Notes: generated by a model from the sequence alone, not told the origin. Positions 10,559 to 22,253 are shown, counted from the stretch's first letter. The stretch: DNA of 64,000 bases from Dryococelus australis (GCA_029891345.1 CM057002.1:22120795-22184794), one strand, 5' to 3'. Numbers and translations: made by a program.

Positions 10559-10964
10559 TATAGGCTGTTCACAGTAAAACGAGCACTTTTGAAAGCCCTG
10601 CTTGAGATGTATTTGTATGCAGGTTGTGTGTTCTTCCGCCTTATGTAAAATTATCATTGCCATGGGCCTCGTCGCCCTCTTCATGCGTCAGTCAAGTGAA
10701 ATTGCAAAATTACTAGAAAAGTAAATGTTTACACTTCGACGCATTAAAAAACCGGAAACCGATAGAAACAATTTAAGTTATCCCAAATTGTCACCTAATT
10801 CTTTTTATTTAATGTTAATACATGGAACTACTTTCCCCTCTATCGTTACAAACTTTACAGGGCGCATGTCACTCAGTGTGCCCGTAAGAATATATACACG
10901 TAGGAGCAGTGATTTTGTTCTATGGTTGATTTGAAAAGTGCTTACTTTATTGTGAACAGCCTTT
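10559..10964 (+). mobile_element. MITE family B, long subfamily
   Basis: Both TIRs are clear: TATAGGCTGTTCACAGTAAA and its inverse TTATTGTGAACAGCCTTTA. About 406 bp with the family interior. Confidence 0.85.
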
Positions 10965-11058
10965 AACAAAAAGATAGGGTAGCCTCTTCAAGTCCCAGCA
11001 GTACAACGGGAACACGGCTCGCCATTTCAGAACCTTGCTTGTAGATAGGTGTCGCAGG

Positions 11059-11440
11059 GGGCCCCGGTGGTGTAGTGGTTGGACTACTTGCCTCTCACCT
11101 AGGCGAACCGGGTACGATTTCCGGCGGGGTTGCTCCCATATTTTCTCATGTGGGAATCGTACCCGACGATGCAGGACAGGCTTTCTCGGGGATCTCCCGT
11201 TCCCGCCGTCCTTGCATTCCGGCGCTGCTCCATATCACTTCGTTTCACCTTCATCGGCTCTCAAGACCTCGATGTTAACCCGTTCGGTCACACATTAATT
11301 TCCGAGTTGGAGTGTTGCTATCACGTAATTTTTGGAGCCCTGCTGTGTTCAGTCTCGGTAATAACTTTAATTCATTTGCAACGTGTCCACAATTGTGGAC
11401 GCGGTAACTGGACGGGTCCAGAGCAGCCCAAATCTCTTCG
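11059..11440 (+). mobile_element. SINE-1 copy, plus strand, tail split by an insertion
   Basis: tRNA-like head with GTGGTGTAGTGGTTGGAC and box-B-like GGGTACGATTTCC, then the body with TTTCTCGGGGATCTCCCG. The tail TCTCAAGACCTCGATGTTAA stops near 11277 and resumes at about 11420 with AGAGCAGCCCAAATCTC. The intervening 140 bp is absent from the 45383 copy. Confidence 0.8.
11278..11419. mobile_element. Small TIR element inside SINE-1 tail
   Basis: About 140 bp, absent from other SINE-1 tails, with short imperfect TIRs (ACCCGTTCGGTCAC on the left, the inverse of GTAACTGGACGGGT on the right). No target-site duplication is clear. Confidence 0.5.
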
Positions 11441-11534
11441 TTCACTCGCTTGGTGTCGCCCTTACAGCTCCGTTGTTTGTGTGCCTCCATTGGTTGGCCT
11501 AAACAATTCCAGGTCGGCCTGATTTCAAAGAGCC

Positions 11535-11706
11535 GACCTCCCTTGGCGCAGTCAGTTGGTGCGCCACCGATCTGGGGTGCGGAAGGCCCCGGGTTCGAAT
11601 TCCGGTTAAGGCTTGGGTATTGATTTAAGTAGGTTATAAATTATCTGTAAGCCATCCCTTGTTAAGCTTCCAAGCATGAAACCAGGGGACGTTAAAAAAA
11701 AAAAGT
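11535..11706 (+). mobile_element. SINE-2: tRNA-derived with poly-A tail
   Basis: A tRNA-like head (TTGGCGCAGTCAGTTGGTGC, then box B GGGTTCGAATTCC at about 11590-11602) is followed by roughly 90 bp of unrelated body and a 12-base A tail. The body differs from SINE-1. It is the only clear copy in the window. Confidence 0.7.
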
Positions 11707-12020
11707 AATTTACAGTTACAGTGATTTCAAAGACGTGTTCACGTAAAGTCATGACTGACTCGCTCAGAAGGGGACGTGTGGACAGCCTGGTGTTATCGGG
11801 ACGGACAGTAGCGGCCAGTGAGAGCCTGATGTTATCGGGACTGATAGTATCGGGAGGCGTGGTGCAGGGAACAGCGTCATTAGCAGCGACGTTTATCGCC
11901 CGCCCGCGAGCGGTGTGCGCCTGCCACAAAAGACGAAACGCGCGGGGGCCGGACTAATGAAAAGATAAGTTTCCATCACGAGGTGCGATGATGAAGGTGG
12001 ATGGGGGGGGGGGGGCGAAG

Positions 12021-12073
12021 GTGTTAGGACACGGTGCACTTAGCTAGGGGGCACGGGGGTCGAGTCCCGGCGC
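12021..12073 (+). mobile_element. Possible tRNA-like SINE fragment
   Basis: GGGGTCGAGTCCCGGCGCC resembles a box B with its stem. The segment before it could be a degraded head, but no confident box A is present. A functional tRNA is not supported. Confidence 0.3.
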
Positions 12074-12654
12074 CTACGCCACAAGCTCGAGCATCAAGGA
12101 CTTCCCTTCCCCGTCTAGTTGCACGATGGCCGTGTCCTTTAAGGGGAATCCCTGGTTTAAAATAAAATGTAACGTCTCGAGATCACTGAAGGCCATAAGG
12201 AAGCGATGGGACAAGCCCTTCCACGGCAGCACCCGGGTTCCCGGTAAAGTGAGCACTTTTGAACTCAACCTATGAAAAAAAAATAATAATAATAACACTG
12301 GCCGCTAACAGCGTGTGTTTCAAAGGACACACTTATTCCCGTTATTCCCAGTTAAGTTGGCAGAGAAATACAAGTAGTCTCATAATTTAACGTTGTATTC
12401 AAAGTTTTAAGTGTAGGCTTCTCGCCGCAAAATTTATTTAAAACGTTTTCCGCCTATTTTACGCACATTAAAGTAATACTCGACGGTATTGTTAACATAT
12501 TGGCGTCCTCAACAATTTTACTGATATAATTGCACTTGAATGGCGCATGAATAATGTGAGAGGGTCTGTAGCAATGCTAATTTGATATGTGATGGAAGGA
12601 TACGATATTAACAGAGAAGTAAATATTCGGCAGGGATTTCAAAGGTGCTCATTT

Positions 12655-12975
12655 TAGCGGTTTCTTCGCACTGACACGCGCCCGGGAAGTTGGTAACCAC
12701 GCAGGGTTAAAAGTGTTAGATAAACATTTGTGAACATCGACATTATTTATTTTGCTTTCTGCCATTTTAATACATGCTACGTAGGTGCAAGAGTCGGCAA
12801 CTTGTAGAATATTTCTTTTTCTACGAATTCCACAGTTTCACTCGGCCGACGCATAAATAAAGTGGCGATGCCCATTGCAAGGTTAGTTTTACGTGTGGTG
12901 GAAGAATACACACTGTGCATTCAAGTAGATCTTAAGCAGGGCTTTCAGAAGTGCTCAGTTTATCGTGAATATCAC
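12655..12975 (-). mobile_element. MITE family B fragment, minus orientation
   Basis: The right end GTAGATCTTAAGCAGGGC to TTTATCGTGAATA is the family B end. Interior ACGCATAAATAAAGTGGCGA matches the 3909 copy. The left TIR is missing; a family B-like start GGTAAAGTGAGCACTTTTGA at 12243 may be a separated piece. Confidence 0.65.
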
Positions 12976-13167
12976 TTTATTATTCCGTGTCGGGGAACTA
13001 AAAAGGGGCGTCGTATTCCTAGATCATTTATTTACTGGAGATACGCGTATATACGGTAAAGACAGTGGCGGTTATTCGGAACACCACGTCAGTAAAATAT
13101 ACGAGCGCTTGTGCCAGGTGACTTTAATGTCAGCGTAAGACACTAACATCATACAAACGGCTCACTT

Positions 13168-13566
13168 CTTTCGATTCTTCCTGCACCTACATAGCAAGCA
13201 TGACATCTATCTGTTCTGAGTGAGCAGTGTTTGTTACTATTAAGTATTCGCATTTATCTAACAGGCTTTCGATTCTTCCTGCACCTACATAGCAAGCATG
13301 ACCTCTATCTGTTCTGAGTGAGCAGTGTTTGTTACTATTAAGTATTCGCATTTATCTAACAGGCTTTCGATTCTTCCTGCACCTACATAGCAAGCATGAC
13401 CTCTATCTGTTCTGAGTGAGCAGTGTTTATTACTATTAAGTATTCGCATTTATCTAACAGGCTTTCGATTCTTCCTGTACCTACATAGCAAGCATGACCT
13501 CTATCTGTTCTGAGTGAGCAGTGCTTATTACTATTAAGTATTCGCATTTATCTAACAGGCTTTCGA
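13168..13566. repeat. 98-bp tandem repeat, four copies
   Basis: CTTTCGATTCTTCCTGCACC starts at 13168, 13266, 13364 and 13462, exactly 98 bp apart, and a fifth unit breaks off after CTTTCGA at 13560. Units differ at only a few positions (for example GTGTTTG against GTGCTTA), so the array is recent. Confidence 0.97.
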
Positions 13567-15269
13567 AACTTCATTGAAGATCGTTATTTCAAGGTCATTT
13601 CGTTTCTGCTATGTTCTTTATTTCCTGCAGCCTCATTATTTGCGAAACTAAAATTAACTATAAACTTTTTCCAAACTAACTTTCTTTAGGATGAGGCTCC
13701 CTAGGGTCTAAAACAGGTATGTATCATATTTCAAGACCTATCACACATAATAAATAACTTTCCGTGCGAAGGGCAAGTCTTAATGTAACGAACGCAGTTT
13801 TCAGTAATTGTATTGGGAATTGAGGTAATACCAGGATGATACCACAGACGGTGGGGCGTTCCAACGGTTACAGGAACGTGATTCTGTAGTGGCGCCAAGT
13901 GCAGGTAGCGGCAGGTAGCAGAACTACTAGGCCAGCGTAGCTGAGTCAGCGGGAAATCCGAGCTAGTATTCTCTCTTAAAAACGTTCAAGTGCAATACAT
14001 GATTTTCTGTATTTTTGGGCTGTTTTGTATTTCTGTGACATTACTTCAAATAGTAGTATGAAGAAAGCAGAAAAACTCATGGGAAATTAATTTACAAACG
14101 TTTATTATGGAAGTTACGGGCATTTGTAATTTCTATGTTTAGTCATACAAATGTTAAAATTGTGCTTAATTAGAATGTTTTATTACAATTATAATAATTT
14201 TTTACATCGTTAGAATAAGATTATGAAATGTCATTGTAATTATTTCAGTGGTTGGAAAGTAATTTTATTTCAAGTTTCGCATAAAAAAAATTCAAAATAA
14301 TATCAGAACAAAACACCATACGTTGAAGAAATTTTTTAATGGTATTCCCAAGACACCTACCAAGTTCAGCTGAAATCAATCACTGTGTTCGTATAACGTT
14401 TTAAATTATTTAGAGAAATATTATTTTTTAAATTCTCATACATATAACTACTAAAAAGTAGCCGAAAATTAATTTCAAACTGATTTGGCATGTTTACTAA
14501 ATTTTTATTGATATTATATCACAGAATTGTGAAATATATAGGCCTGCATATATGTGAAAAAATCAGGTACTTGAACATCCTTAATTTCATTAAAATATCA
14601 AATAATTCGAAAATAAACATTAGGCCTCGTTTGGTTTAAACTAAAGTGTTTATTGAAGTCACAAGCATGGCATGCTAAAATTTGTTTGAAATCCGACCTT
14701 TAGTTCACTTGCGTTAAAACTTTCCTTCTAGCTATCTTTATTTCAAAATTATTTCAACCCTTAAAATTTACATACGGACGAATCTCATAATTTCCAAAGA
14801 AACGTTCTTCACTACGTTATAATAGGACGAGGCATTATTTTAAGCTATATACTAAGACGCAAATTAAGAAGAAAGAATTCACAGGAGGAACAAGGTCCGA
14901 GCAGGGAGGGTGATAAAGGCGTGCTTTGTTTCCGCAATCGCAGCTGGTGGAGGCGTTCAGTTTCCACAGTTGTTCGAAAAAATTATAGTTTCGAAATTCC
15001 TGTGGCTCGATCCGCCTCCACTTCCGGACTTTTTGTTTCAGAGATTTATTTCGCATCATGACGACAAGTGATGTAATATGATAAGAATACAGAAAATAAT
15101 TTTAACCATTAGAACTCTTTTAATGTGTGGCTCCCAAATTATGGACACGTTGGATTAAATATTTCAGTACCCTTTGCCCATAGCAATAATGGATATATCT
15201 GTTAGATGTTTTCTCTTAACTTTCTACACGCGTAAAGGTTGTTCTCAAGCTATATAACCTTCGTAGACC
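13567..15269. other. AT-rich intronic DNA
   Basis: Nothing recognised. Very AT-rich from 13980 to 14830. Confidence 0.3.
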
Positions 15270-15271
15270 TA

Positions 15272-15548
15272 GTACACTCGTAAGTCGGAACAGTCGAAAC
15301 TACTCCGAACCAGCGAATTTGTCTGCAGGTCTGTTGAAACTGCTCCGGTTGAATCAGTGAAAATCTACAGGTTGTTTATGTCGCTGCTACTCTCTATAAT
15401 CAACGAGTGGTTTCTATTTGTTCTTAGTGAATTGCGCTGACGTGGCAGCAAAACATTGACGCGTTCCAATCGTTCGCAGGTACCGTGAACTAAAACGTCG
15501 ACGAAACAATTCTACTGAATGAAATCACTGTTTCAGATTTAGAGTGTA
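15272..15548. mobile_element. Foldback family J, short copy
   Basis: Ends GTACACTCGTAAGTCGGAA and TTTCAGATTTAGAGTGTAC are imperfect inverses. The interior has the family's GTCTGCAGGTCTGTTGAAA stretch, shared with 25990-26235. Confidence 0.5.
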
Positions 15549-15735
15549 CGAATTAACTGCCATGTGCAAATGTAAAAATGTTGAGCGTCGCTACATCGAG
15601 AGAGAGAGAAAAAAAAAGAATTAAAATAGGGACAGCCATCTGACAGATTGTAGGTACCATCTGAATTAACATAGATAGTGATACCAACATAACTGTTCAT
15701 TGTATTCTTGGTTATTTTTATTGTATTTCCTACTT

Positions 15736-15970
15736 TATAGGCCGTTAACGGTAAAGTGAGCATTTTTTAAAGCGGTTTCATCAGACATAATAACCAATAA
15801 ATACATTTCATTGCGACCTCGGACTTTTGGTTTTGGGTATAGTTAATGTATACGCTGTGTTTATAACTCACATGGCAGGATTTACATTAACAAGTGGTGG
15901 AAGAATATAAATTGGTTGAAAGAAGAGAGTACCGGGGCTTCAAAACTGCTCACTTTATCGTGAACGTACT
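15736..15970. mobile_element. MITE family B, short subfamily
   Basis: TATAGGCCGTTAACGGTAAA on the left is inverted as TTTATCGTGAACGTACTA on the right. About 235 bp. The interior contains AAATACATTT and AGTGGTGGAAGAATA as in the 31637 and 53394 copies. Confidence 0.75.
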
Positions 15971-16193
15971 ACACATATGGTTGCTACAGCAAAGCGCCGC
16001 GTTCCTATTACAAAACATATATTGCCTCCAACAGGAAAATAACAATATTTCGATTGTTCCCACAACTGTCAGCACCGTAATAACCTGACAAAATACTCTG
16101 CTACTGCTACCCTCAAACTGTTCAGTACTAGTAACAGAACATACAAATATACGCCACTAATATTACTACAGCCACTAAGACTACGTATCATTT

Positions 16194-16460
16194 GAGGCCC
16201 AAGTATTTCGCGGATTCCGTTGGCAGCAAGCTAAGATGGACAGCCCTATATACACTCGAGACATTATAACTGGCTTATTGAGGGCTCTGTACAGGACTGT
16301 CAAACACTCACTCAAACTACTGCTTCCTGCTTATTACTGGCTCAATGTTAGACGGGGTGTGTCTAAACAACTGTCGTCCAATCACAACAGTAGGAGGAAA
16401 GAACACGTGTTAGGAGTCTGCCTCGCCTTCGAATGAATTCGCCAAATACTCGTGGCTCTA
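16194..16460. mobile_element. MITE family H, related to family D
   Basis: TIR TTGAGGCCCAAGTATTTCGC on the left, inverse of GCCAAATACTCGTGGCTCTA on the right. Flanks CGTATCAT (16186-16193) and CGTATAAT (16461-16468) form a 7/8 duplication. The interior resembles family D (TATTACTGGCTCAATG, GGTGTGTCTAA, GTCCAATCA). 267 bp. Confidence 0.75.
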
Positions 16461-17042
16461 CGTATAATATGTTATCACATTAATGAATACCGGTGCAATT
16501 AAAGTGGTGAACGCTTAACTGCCGGCTTTCTTTGTGGCATAGGCCTATTACACATTGTGTAGTTATAACGGTAATAGAGCGCAACCATGCGATATTTGAA
16601 CTCAACCTTCATCTTCTGTTCTTAACTGACGGGGGAATATGTCGTGCGCAGTAGGTAAAAAGTTTGTAACACTAGAAAATTAATTCTAGAAAAAAAATAT
16701 TTCATAATTTTTTTAAAATATTGAAACAAAAAAAAATGTGTATATAATTACTATAGCTACTTTTTTTTTTTACGGATAAACTGCCACCATTAAACATGAA
16801 CCGTTCTTCGCACGCAGCCAGTAGCATGTCGCGAAATTCTAAATATGACCACGCGATTGGTTACGCGAGGCTTTGCGAACAGCTCCTTGCGTCTGATCGG
16901 CCGCTGTGCGCTGCGAAATTATTCCTACTGGCTGGGATGGCCGCTCGCGATTACGTCACCATGCGCTGCGATTGGCCAGCGATGCTGGTGTTTGCGGCTG
17001 CAGTTCGCGGAATAAACGACCGCAGTGCGAATTAACTTGTAA

Positions 17043-17761
17043 AGTCCATTCACGGTTACTTCCCAACTTTTCTGAAACGCTGCTGAAGTCCTACTTTCAG
17101 GATATTCCTCCGCCTCGTGCAAACAAAGCTTTGCCGAGTCTAGAAAAATTACACCAAAAGGACATCGCACCACATTCGTACGTCCTGCTTGTAATAGTAT
17201 TTGGTATAACAACTATTTCATACTAGGCATCACTAGAAACGTGCACGATTCGCGTTATATTTACGGTGGCGCGATAGACGCCGCTGCCTTGTAAACAAGT
17301 GACTACAGCTCGTGGTTCCATTGGCCGCTGCACTGTGATCAACGTCACGTGTCTGCCTGATCTCCTTGAAAGAGATTGGCCACCCCCGCCGCTGAACTTG
17401 TGTTATTAGTTCAGGATTTCTCCAAGGTGCGACACGCATATTTTTGGCCAATGGCTGAAGCTGGTCAAACGCACAGTAATTTGGATTTCAGTCTGTCCTT
17501 ATATAATGGCGCGAATTTCGCGAGTGCCTGGGCATTATCCTCGCATCTATTTTCTCCCTGGTTTTGGTGATATGAATTGCAAATTAAATATTATATCTTA
17601 TAGACAAAATATAATTAAAAGTTCGATTAAACCAAAAATAAGGAACTTCTATGTTAACACTGTGATACGTGGCACATTTAGGAAACGACCAAACTGGTCA
17701 TACGTGGGGCGATTTTGACGAAGGTTCAGTTTAAAAAAAGCGGGAAGGAACCGTGAATAGC
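17043..17761 (+). mobile_element. MITE family C, interrupted by family E
   Basis: Left TIR AGTCCATTCACGGTTACTTC, right end GAAGGAACCGTGAATAG. Interior GATATTCCTCCGCCTCGTGC and ACACCAAAAGGACATCGCAC are family C. The copy is long because family E sits at 17234-17530. Confidence 0.8.
17234..17530. mobile_element. MITE family E nested in family C
   Basis: Diverged TIRs: TAGAAACGTGCACGATTCGC, and at the right the inverse of GCGAATTTCGCGAGTGCC. Flanks GGCATCAC (17226-17233) and GGCATTAT (17531-17538) match 6/8. About 297 bp, as for other copies. Confidence 0.65.
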
Positions 17762-18164
17762 GTGTGGCAGGAATGGTGCGCAGGCAACGCAAGGCGTTGG
17801 CGTTGACCTCCGGCGAGATGACGCTTAGCCAGCGCACAGCAATATAATGATTATCACTCGGCTACCGCAGCGACGCAGGCCGCCTGCCTCCCGTGAAGAG
17901 GGGGGAGGGGGAGGGAGAGAGAGAAGTAAGCTTTACAAGCCAGAAGTGCAGCACTCTTCACGTTTATGGGCCTGTGAATGTTTTTATTGAGCCGAGCTCG
18001 CTGGCTCGTCTCAGTTGGTCGCCAGCCGGGCTAGTGATAATCCGACACTGCTTCAAAAACACCCGACAATCAGCTGCCGTCAGGCTGCCGCGGCTCCGGG
18101 CTGTAACTTACGGTGCTTCTCGATAAGGACCCGGCTGAAAACATCAACCCTCTTCCAAGCCCCT

Positions 18165-18480
18165 TGGGGCCACACGGTGGTTGGGCGGTTAGACTGCTCG
18201 CCTCCCACCAAGGCGAACCGGGTTCAATCCCCGGCCGGATCACTCCGGATTTTCGCAAGTGGAAATCGTGTCAGACGATGCCGCCGGTCGGTGGGTTTTC
18301 TCGGGGATCTCCCGTTTCCCCACCCCTTCATTTCGGCATTGCTCCATACTCACCTTAACGCCCACATCGGCTCTCAAGACCTCGCTGTTAGAATCCGCAC
18401 AAATCTCCTTCCCTCAGTCACTCACTCCCCAGCCCTACTCCCCTCCTCTTCTCTCTCTCTCTCCCTCTCTTACACTCTGA
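18165..18480 (+). mobile_element. SINE-1 copy with CT-rich 3' end
   Basis: Head GGTGGTTGGGCGGTTAGACT and box B GGGTTCAATCCCCGG, body TTTTCTCGGGGATCTCCCG, tail TCTCAAGACCTCGCTG. It ends in a CT microsatellite at 18440-18475. It is the most complete head-to-tail copy. Confidence 0.85.
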
Positions 18481-19316
18481 ATCAAAATATGTGAGAATTT
18501 AACTGTTAACACAGCTAAGATGACTGTACCGAAACATTTGCTGTGACATCGTTATTTGCGCGAATGCGCGTATCTCGCTAAATAAATGTTCTGGAACTAC
18601 GCCGCGAAAAAAATACGAAAATGGTTAAATGTAGCATTTTTAAAGCTTGTCTATGCAGTTTCCTTAAGTGTTAAGAGAAACGTACGACTGTAAGGATGTA
18701 GTTTAATCTGTGGGCTCTTATCGCGTGTAATAAAGTCCCACTTACAGATCTAATTTGCACAATACAGGACCACGACGGGAACACTGAACGCCTTGCACGT
18801 AGGAGCGAAGAAGCGCTAGGTGTGCGTGGCAGTGTCGCCCGTACAGCTCCCTCGCTTCTTGACCTTGAACGCGCAGCTGCATAGTCCTCTTGATTATTAA
18901 CAGCACCTGACTTTTTCAACAGTCTCTTCAGTCAATTTAGCTGATGAATATGTGAAAAAAAGCCCGTTTACCTTTACTTATTTTATTGGTTAAGTGACGT
19001 TTTCCACTGATTCATCAACCATTTCATTCGCCGTTTTTCGGTGATTTTTTTTTTTTTTTTTTGCTAATGGATCGGTTAAACAACGTGTATCAAATGCGGT
19101 AGCAACGCATAAACTAATAACATCCATTAAAAAGATTATTTTTAAATTTGAGTGTTGTCTTCTATATTACCACTTTACGTGGCAACATGAACATTCAGTC
19201 TTTCATTCCGTTTTTACGTTAACATCATAGCGCTCGGTTTGAAGGTGTAAACTACATTAAGTGCAGTTTAAAGTTTTAAACTGCATTAAGTGTGAAGTGA
19301 GTGCATTCATATGTAC

Positions 19317-20180
19317 TGTTAACGTGCTGCAGCTGGCGCCGACTCCGCTGCCCCACGCCGTAATCGGAGAGCCGCCTCGCCCTCTCCTCTTCCTGGAACG
19401 ATGCGCTCTAGGCTTCATGAACGCCCCTTCTGGGAATCCCGTGAATGTCGACAGCGGCGAGACTTGCTGGCGTCACAGACCTCCTCCCGCCTGCTAGAGT
19501 TTCCGATACGTATAGCGACGACGCAAGAATGTTCTGGTGAGACTGGCTGGCGCCTCAGCCCTCCGCGACATACCACGCGAGTTGGGGAAGATTCTAGGTG
19601 GCGGCCTAAGACACTATATATACTTCCGCAACCCAGCGGCCGGTAGTCTTTGACGGAGGCCGCCTGGTCGAGTGTGCGCGAGTGAAGTGAAGTATGGACG
19701 ACGACTGGAGATTACGGGACGACGACGAGTGAGGTGTTCGTGTCTTGAATGAACGAGAGGGTGTGAAACCGACGAGTGAAGCCTACTGTGCGTGAGGGCG
19801 CTTGGAGGACTCTCGAACAATGCGACTGGCGGGACATGGACTGAACTAGGTGGAACTGAATGGAAGTGTAATACCGACTTTATTGTAAATATTCGAACTG
19901 TCAAATATAGACGCATAAATTATAAAATAATTGAATAAGTTGATACACACTCTATTGGGACTGATCTTTAATTATTTAATTTAATTGATTTCTTTGTCGT
20001 AATCATAAATCTTATTAATTGGTGTCAATTGTGAACAGTAAGTGATTTCAATTTATTGTGAGAATTTGAGTTCAGAGAATTTTGCTGTAGTTATTATTTA
20101 TTATTTAATTTGATTAAGACCTCCATCCCTTAACGAACTTGGTATAGCCCACTTAATTCCTAGAGAGAGAAATTGTAACA
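19317..20180 (+). mobile_element. Solo LTR (family K) with heat-shock-element-like promoter
   Basis: 864 bp, starting TGTTAACG and ending TTGTAACA, flanked by a 4-bp duplication GTAC (19313-19316, 20181-20184). The intact family J copy reads through at this point (CATATATACTATTCG), proving the ends. No internal region, primer-binding site or pol is adjacent, so it is a solo LTR, probably of a Gypsy-like element. Promoter-like features: GAATGTTC at 19527, GAAGATTC at 19577 and TATATATA at 19615, followed by a GC-rich leader. The strand assumes this promoter direction. Confidence 0.85.
19527..19622 (+). promoter_or_regulatory. HSE-like pair and TATA box in LTR K
   Basis: GAATGTTC (19527-19534) and GAAGATTC (19577-19584) each fit the heat-shock-element palindrome GAAnnTTC. 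TATATATA follows at 19615-19622. The related sequence at 37409/37461 keeps a pair at 52-bp spacing. Function is inferred. Confidence 0.55.
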
Positions 20181-21155
20181 GTACTATTAATTTTAACAAT
20201 CCTAATGTTACCAATTAACACATTGAGGTCTGCACACATTTACTGGCACTTAAGACAAATTAGAAGTGAGTCACCTGTATCCACTACTGCAAGAACGTTT
20301 GTTTTGTTGGTGCCTGTGTTAGAACTCACCAACATCCTATTGGTTCATATCACATCGCACCCTACCCAGTACTTTACAGCGTTTATTATTGGCTGGTCAT
20401 CAACCAATGGAGAGCCGAGCTGATATTGACCCCAATCAAATGTCCTTTATCATATAAAAGAATTTACAATCAATCATGTAACTATGGATGGCTATTCAAA
20501 AAAACTATTCTATCGTTAGCAATATAATTGGTACTGCGCTGTCGTGTTCTTATGAGGTCGTGTTAAACACTAGCCGAACAAAGGCTGCACATCCATGCGA
20601 GTTTTGTTCTGAACAACAAAGAAAATTTTAAATTAGCTTTGCTCGAGCTACACTCGAGCATAATCTACAGAGTGTTAAACTAAACACAGAATAAAGGATA
20701 TACAATTTAAAGCTGCACGCTTCCGATTAAAAAATATATTAGAAATATTTTCCCTTTCGCAGTCAACGTTGGCTTGTTAGTTGAATTTGGCAAGGTAACG
20801 GCCAAGCAGTGAGATTCTGCGGGTAATTTTCTAAATAATTTTCAAATACGTTAAATTTCTCGATTTAAACAGTGACTATTGATTATTATAAGTATGTTTA
20901 TTTCTGGTGATTATTTGGCTAAATTCAATAAAAACTGCATTAAATTCGCCGCATTCAAATGACTGTCATTCATTCGATCAAAGAAATTGTTTAACTGGAA
21001 TAACTATTGGTTTTCCGCCAATTCTAAGTGGAGCCGCTTTCACTGATTAGCGTAGTTGAATTGCCACTGATTCGAATCAGGATGCAAAGGCAGTAATTCG
21101 GTTACCGAGCCGGGCCCAAGCCCAAGACTCTTCCATTAATTGTTGTAGAAGGAGC

Positions 21156-21210
21156 CGGGGGGGGGGGGGGGGGAGAGAAAGGAGATAAAGGAAGCTTCCC
21201 CCCCCCCCAT
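21156..21210. repeat. G16 run facing C10 run
   Basis: A run of about 16 G (21158-21173) is followed about 25 bases later by GGAAGCTTCC and a C run (21200-21209), so the strands could pair as a G:C hairpin. Confidence 0.8.
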
Positions 21211-21421
21211 GATTTTATTCATGGGACAAAAGGATCAGATGCGGACGTGGAGGTTTTAATGACTAACGTAGCTATTAAATGCGACTCCTCTTAGTGTAAT
21301 GTAATGTATTTTATTGTGTTTGTATCGTACTGGGCGTCAAATTTTCCAATGTTTCTGGGTGGCTCGTCTTAACAACTGCGTCAGTTTTTAGATGTGTTTG
21401 TGCTTGATGTTAGGTAGGGGA

Positions 21422-21445
21422 TCCTTCTCTCTTTCTTTCTTTCTT

Positions 21446-21477
<32 letters not shown>

Positions 21478-21490
21478 CCCCTCTCTCTCT
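21422..21490. repeat. CT-rich microsatellite
   Basis: CTTT then CT repeats. The open frame across it is an artefact of the repeat. Confidence 0.95.
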
Positions 21491-22253
21491 TCTGTAGTCT
21501 GCTGCAACTTGCGGAAGGGGACAGACACCATGTTTTGCCATTTCAGACACGATTCAATTTATATATGGTTTCAAGTAATGCGAATGAAAGAATTTGTTTA
21601 TTTGTGCTTTACTGTATGCGGGTAAATGAATCTAAAATAAAGCTTCTGCTTTTTTAGTCCTTGTTTTATGAATCGCAAATACAGTGAAGGGGTAGAAACT
21701 TGCAAATTAACGGAGTGACGTGGTGAATTCACACGGAAACCTGAGAAAACTGAGTATGAGTAATTTTGCGAATATTTTTGGATAGTATATGCTAAATTTA
21801 AAAAAAAATGGTTTTCTATTTTTCTAATTTTTAACTGTGTAACTGCATATAATTAGTACGACTACCTACGTTGACGTATACAATGTAGCATGTCATATAG
21901 GCCCTATAAAATTTATTTTAAGGTTCATGGAAAAATAATTGGTTCCTGCAGCTGTATTATTTTCTCAATAAGAAGCGTAATGGCGTCTGACGAGATTAGT
22001 AATTAATAAGTAATAGTAATTAATAAATAGTAGTAATTTTGTCAGCATTCGCAAGTCACCATATATGAAAACGGCAAGCAGACGTAAATACGCTGTTTCA
22101 TATAACCCTTTTCAAGGACACTTCCACGGAAGTGTCATGCCCTGAGAAAGTCAGCACCGTGCTGCTCCTGCTACTACCATGTTACGTCGAATGTCTAGCT
22201 TGTTGCCCACATATCAGGGGTAGAAAACTTTTGCTTCGAAAGTTCTCTGCGAA

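Larger units (their letters stand above)
18905..21095 (+). mobile_element. Foldback family J, interrupted by LTR K
   Basis: The left part (18925-19316) and right part (about 20700-21095) align in order with the uninterrupted copy at 39268-40257: CTTTCATTCCGTTTTTACGT near 19200, AAGGTAACGGCC near 20792, and the CACTGATTAG end. The solo LTR at 19317-20180 and probably a second insertion around 20215-20690 account for the extra length. Confidence 0.7.

Noticed and set aside
11538-11605. Candidate functional tRNA
   Set aside because: Box A and B are present, but the arms do not close into a cloverleaf by eye and a SINE body and poly-A tail follow.
13168-13566. CRISPR-like array
   Set aside because: Units are contiguous 98-bp tandem repeats with no variable spacers, in a eukaryotic intron.
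21392-21625. Serine/leucine-rich 77-residue frame
   Set aside because: Created by the CT microsatellite at 21422-21490.
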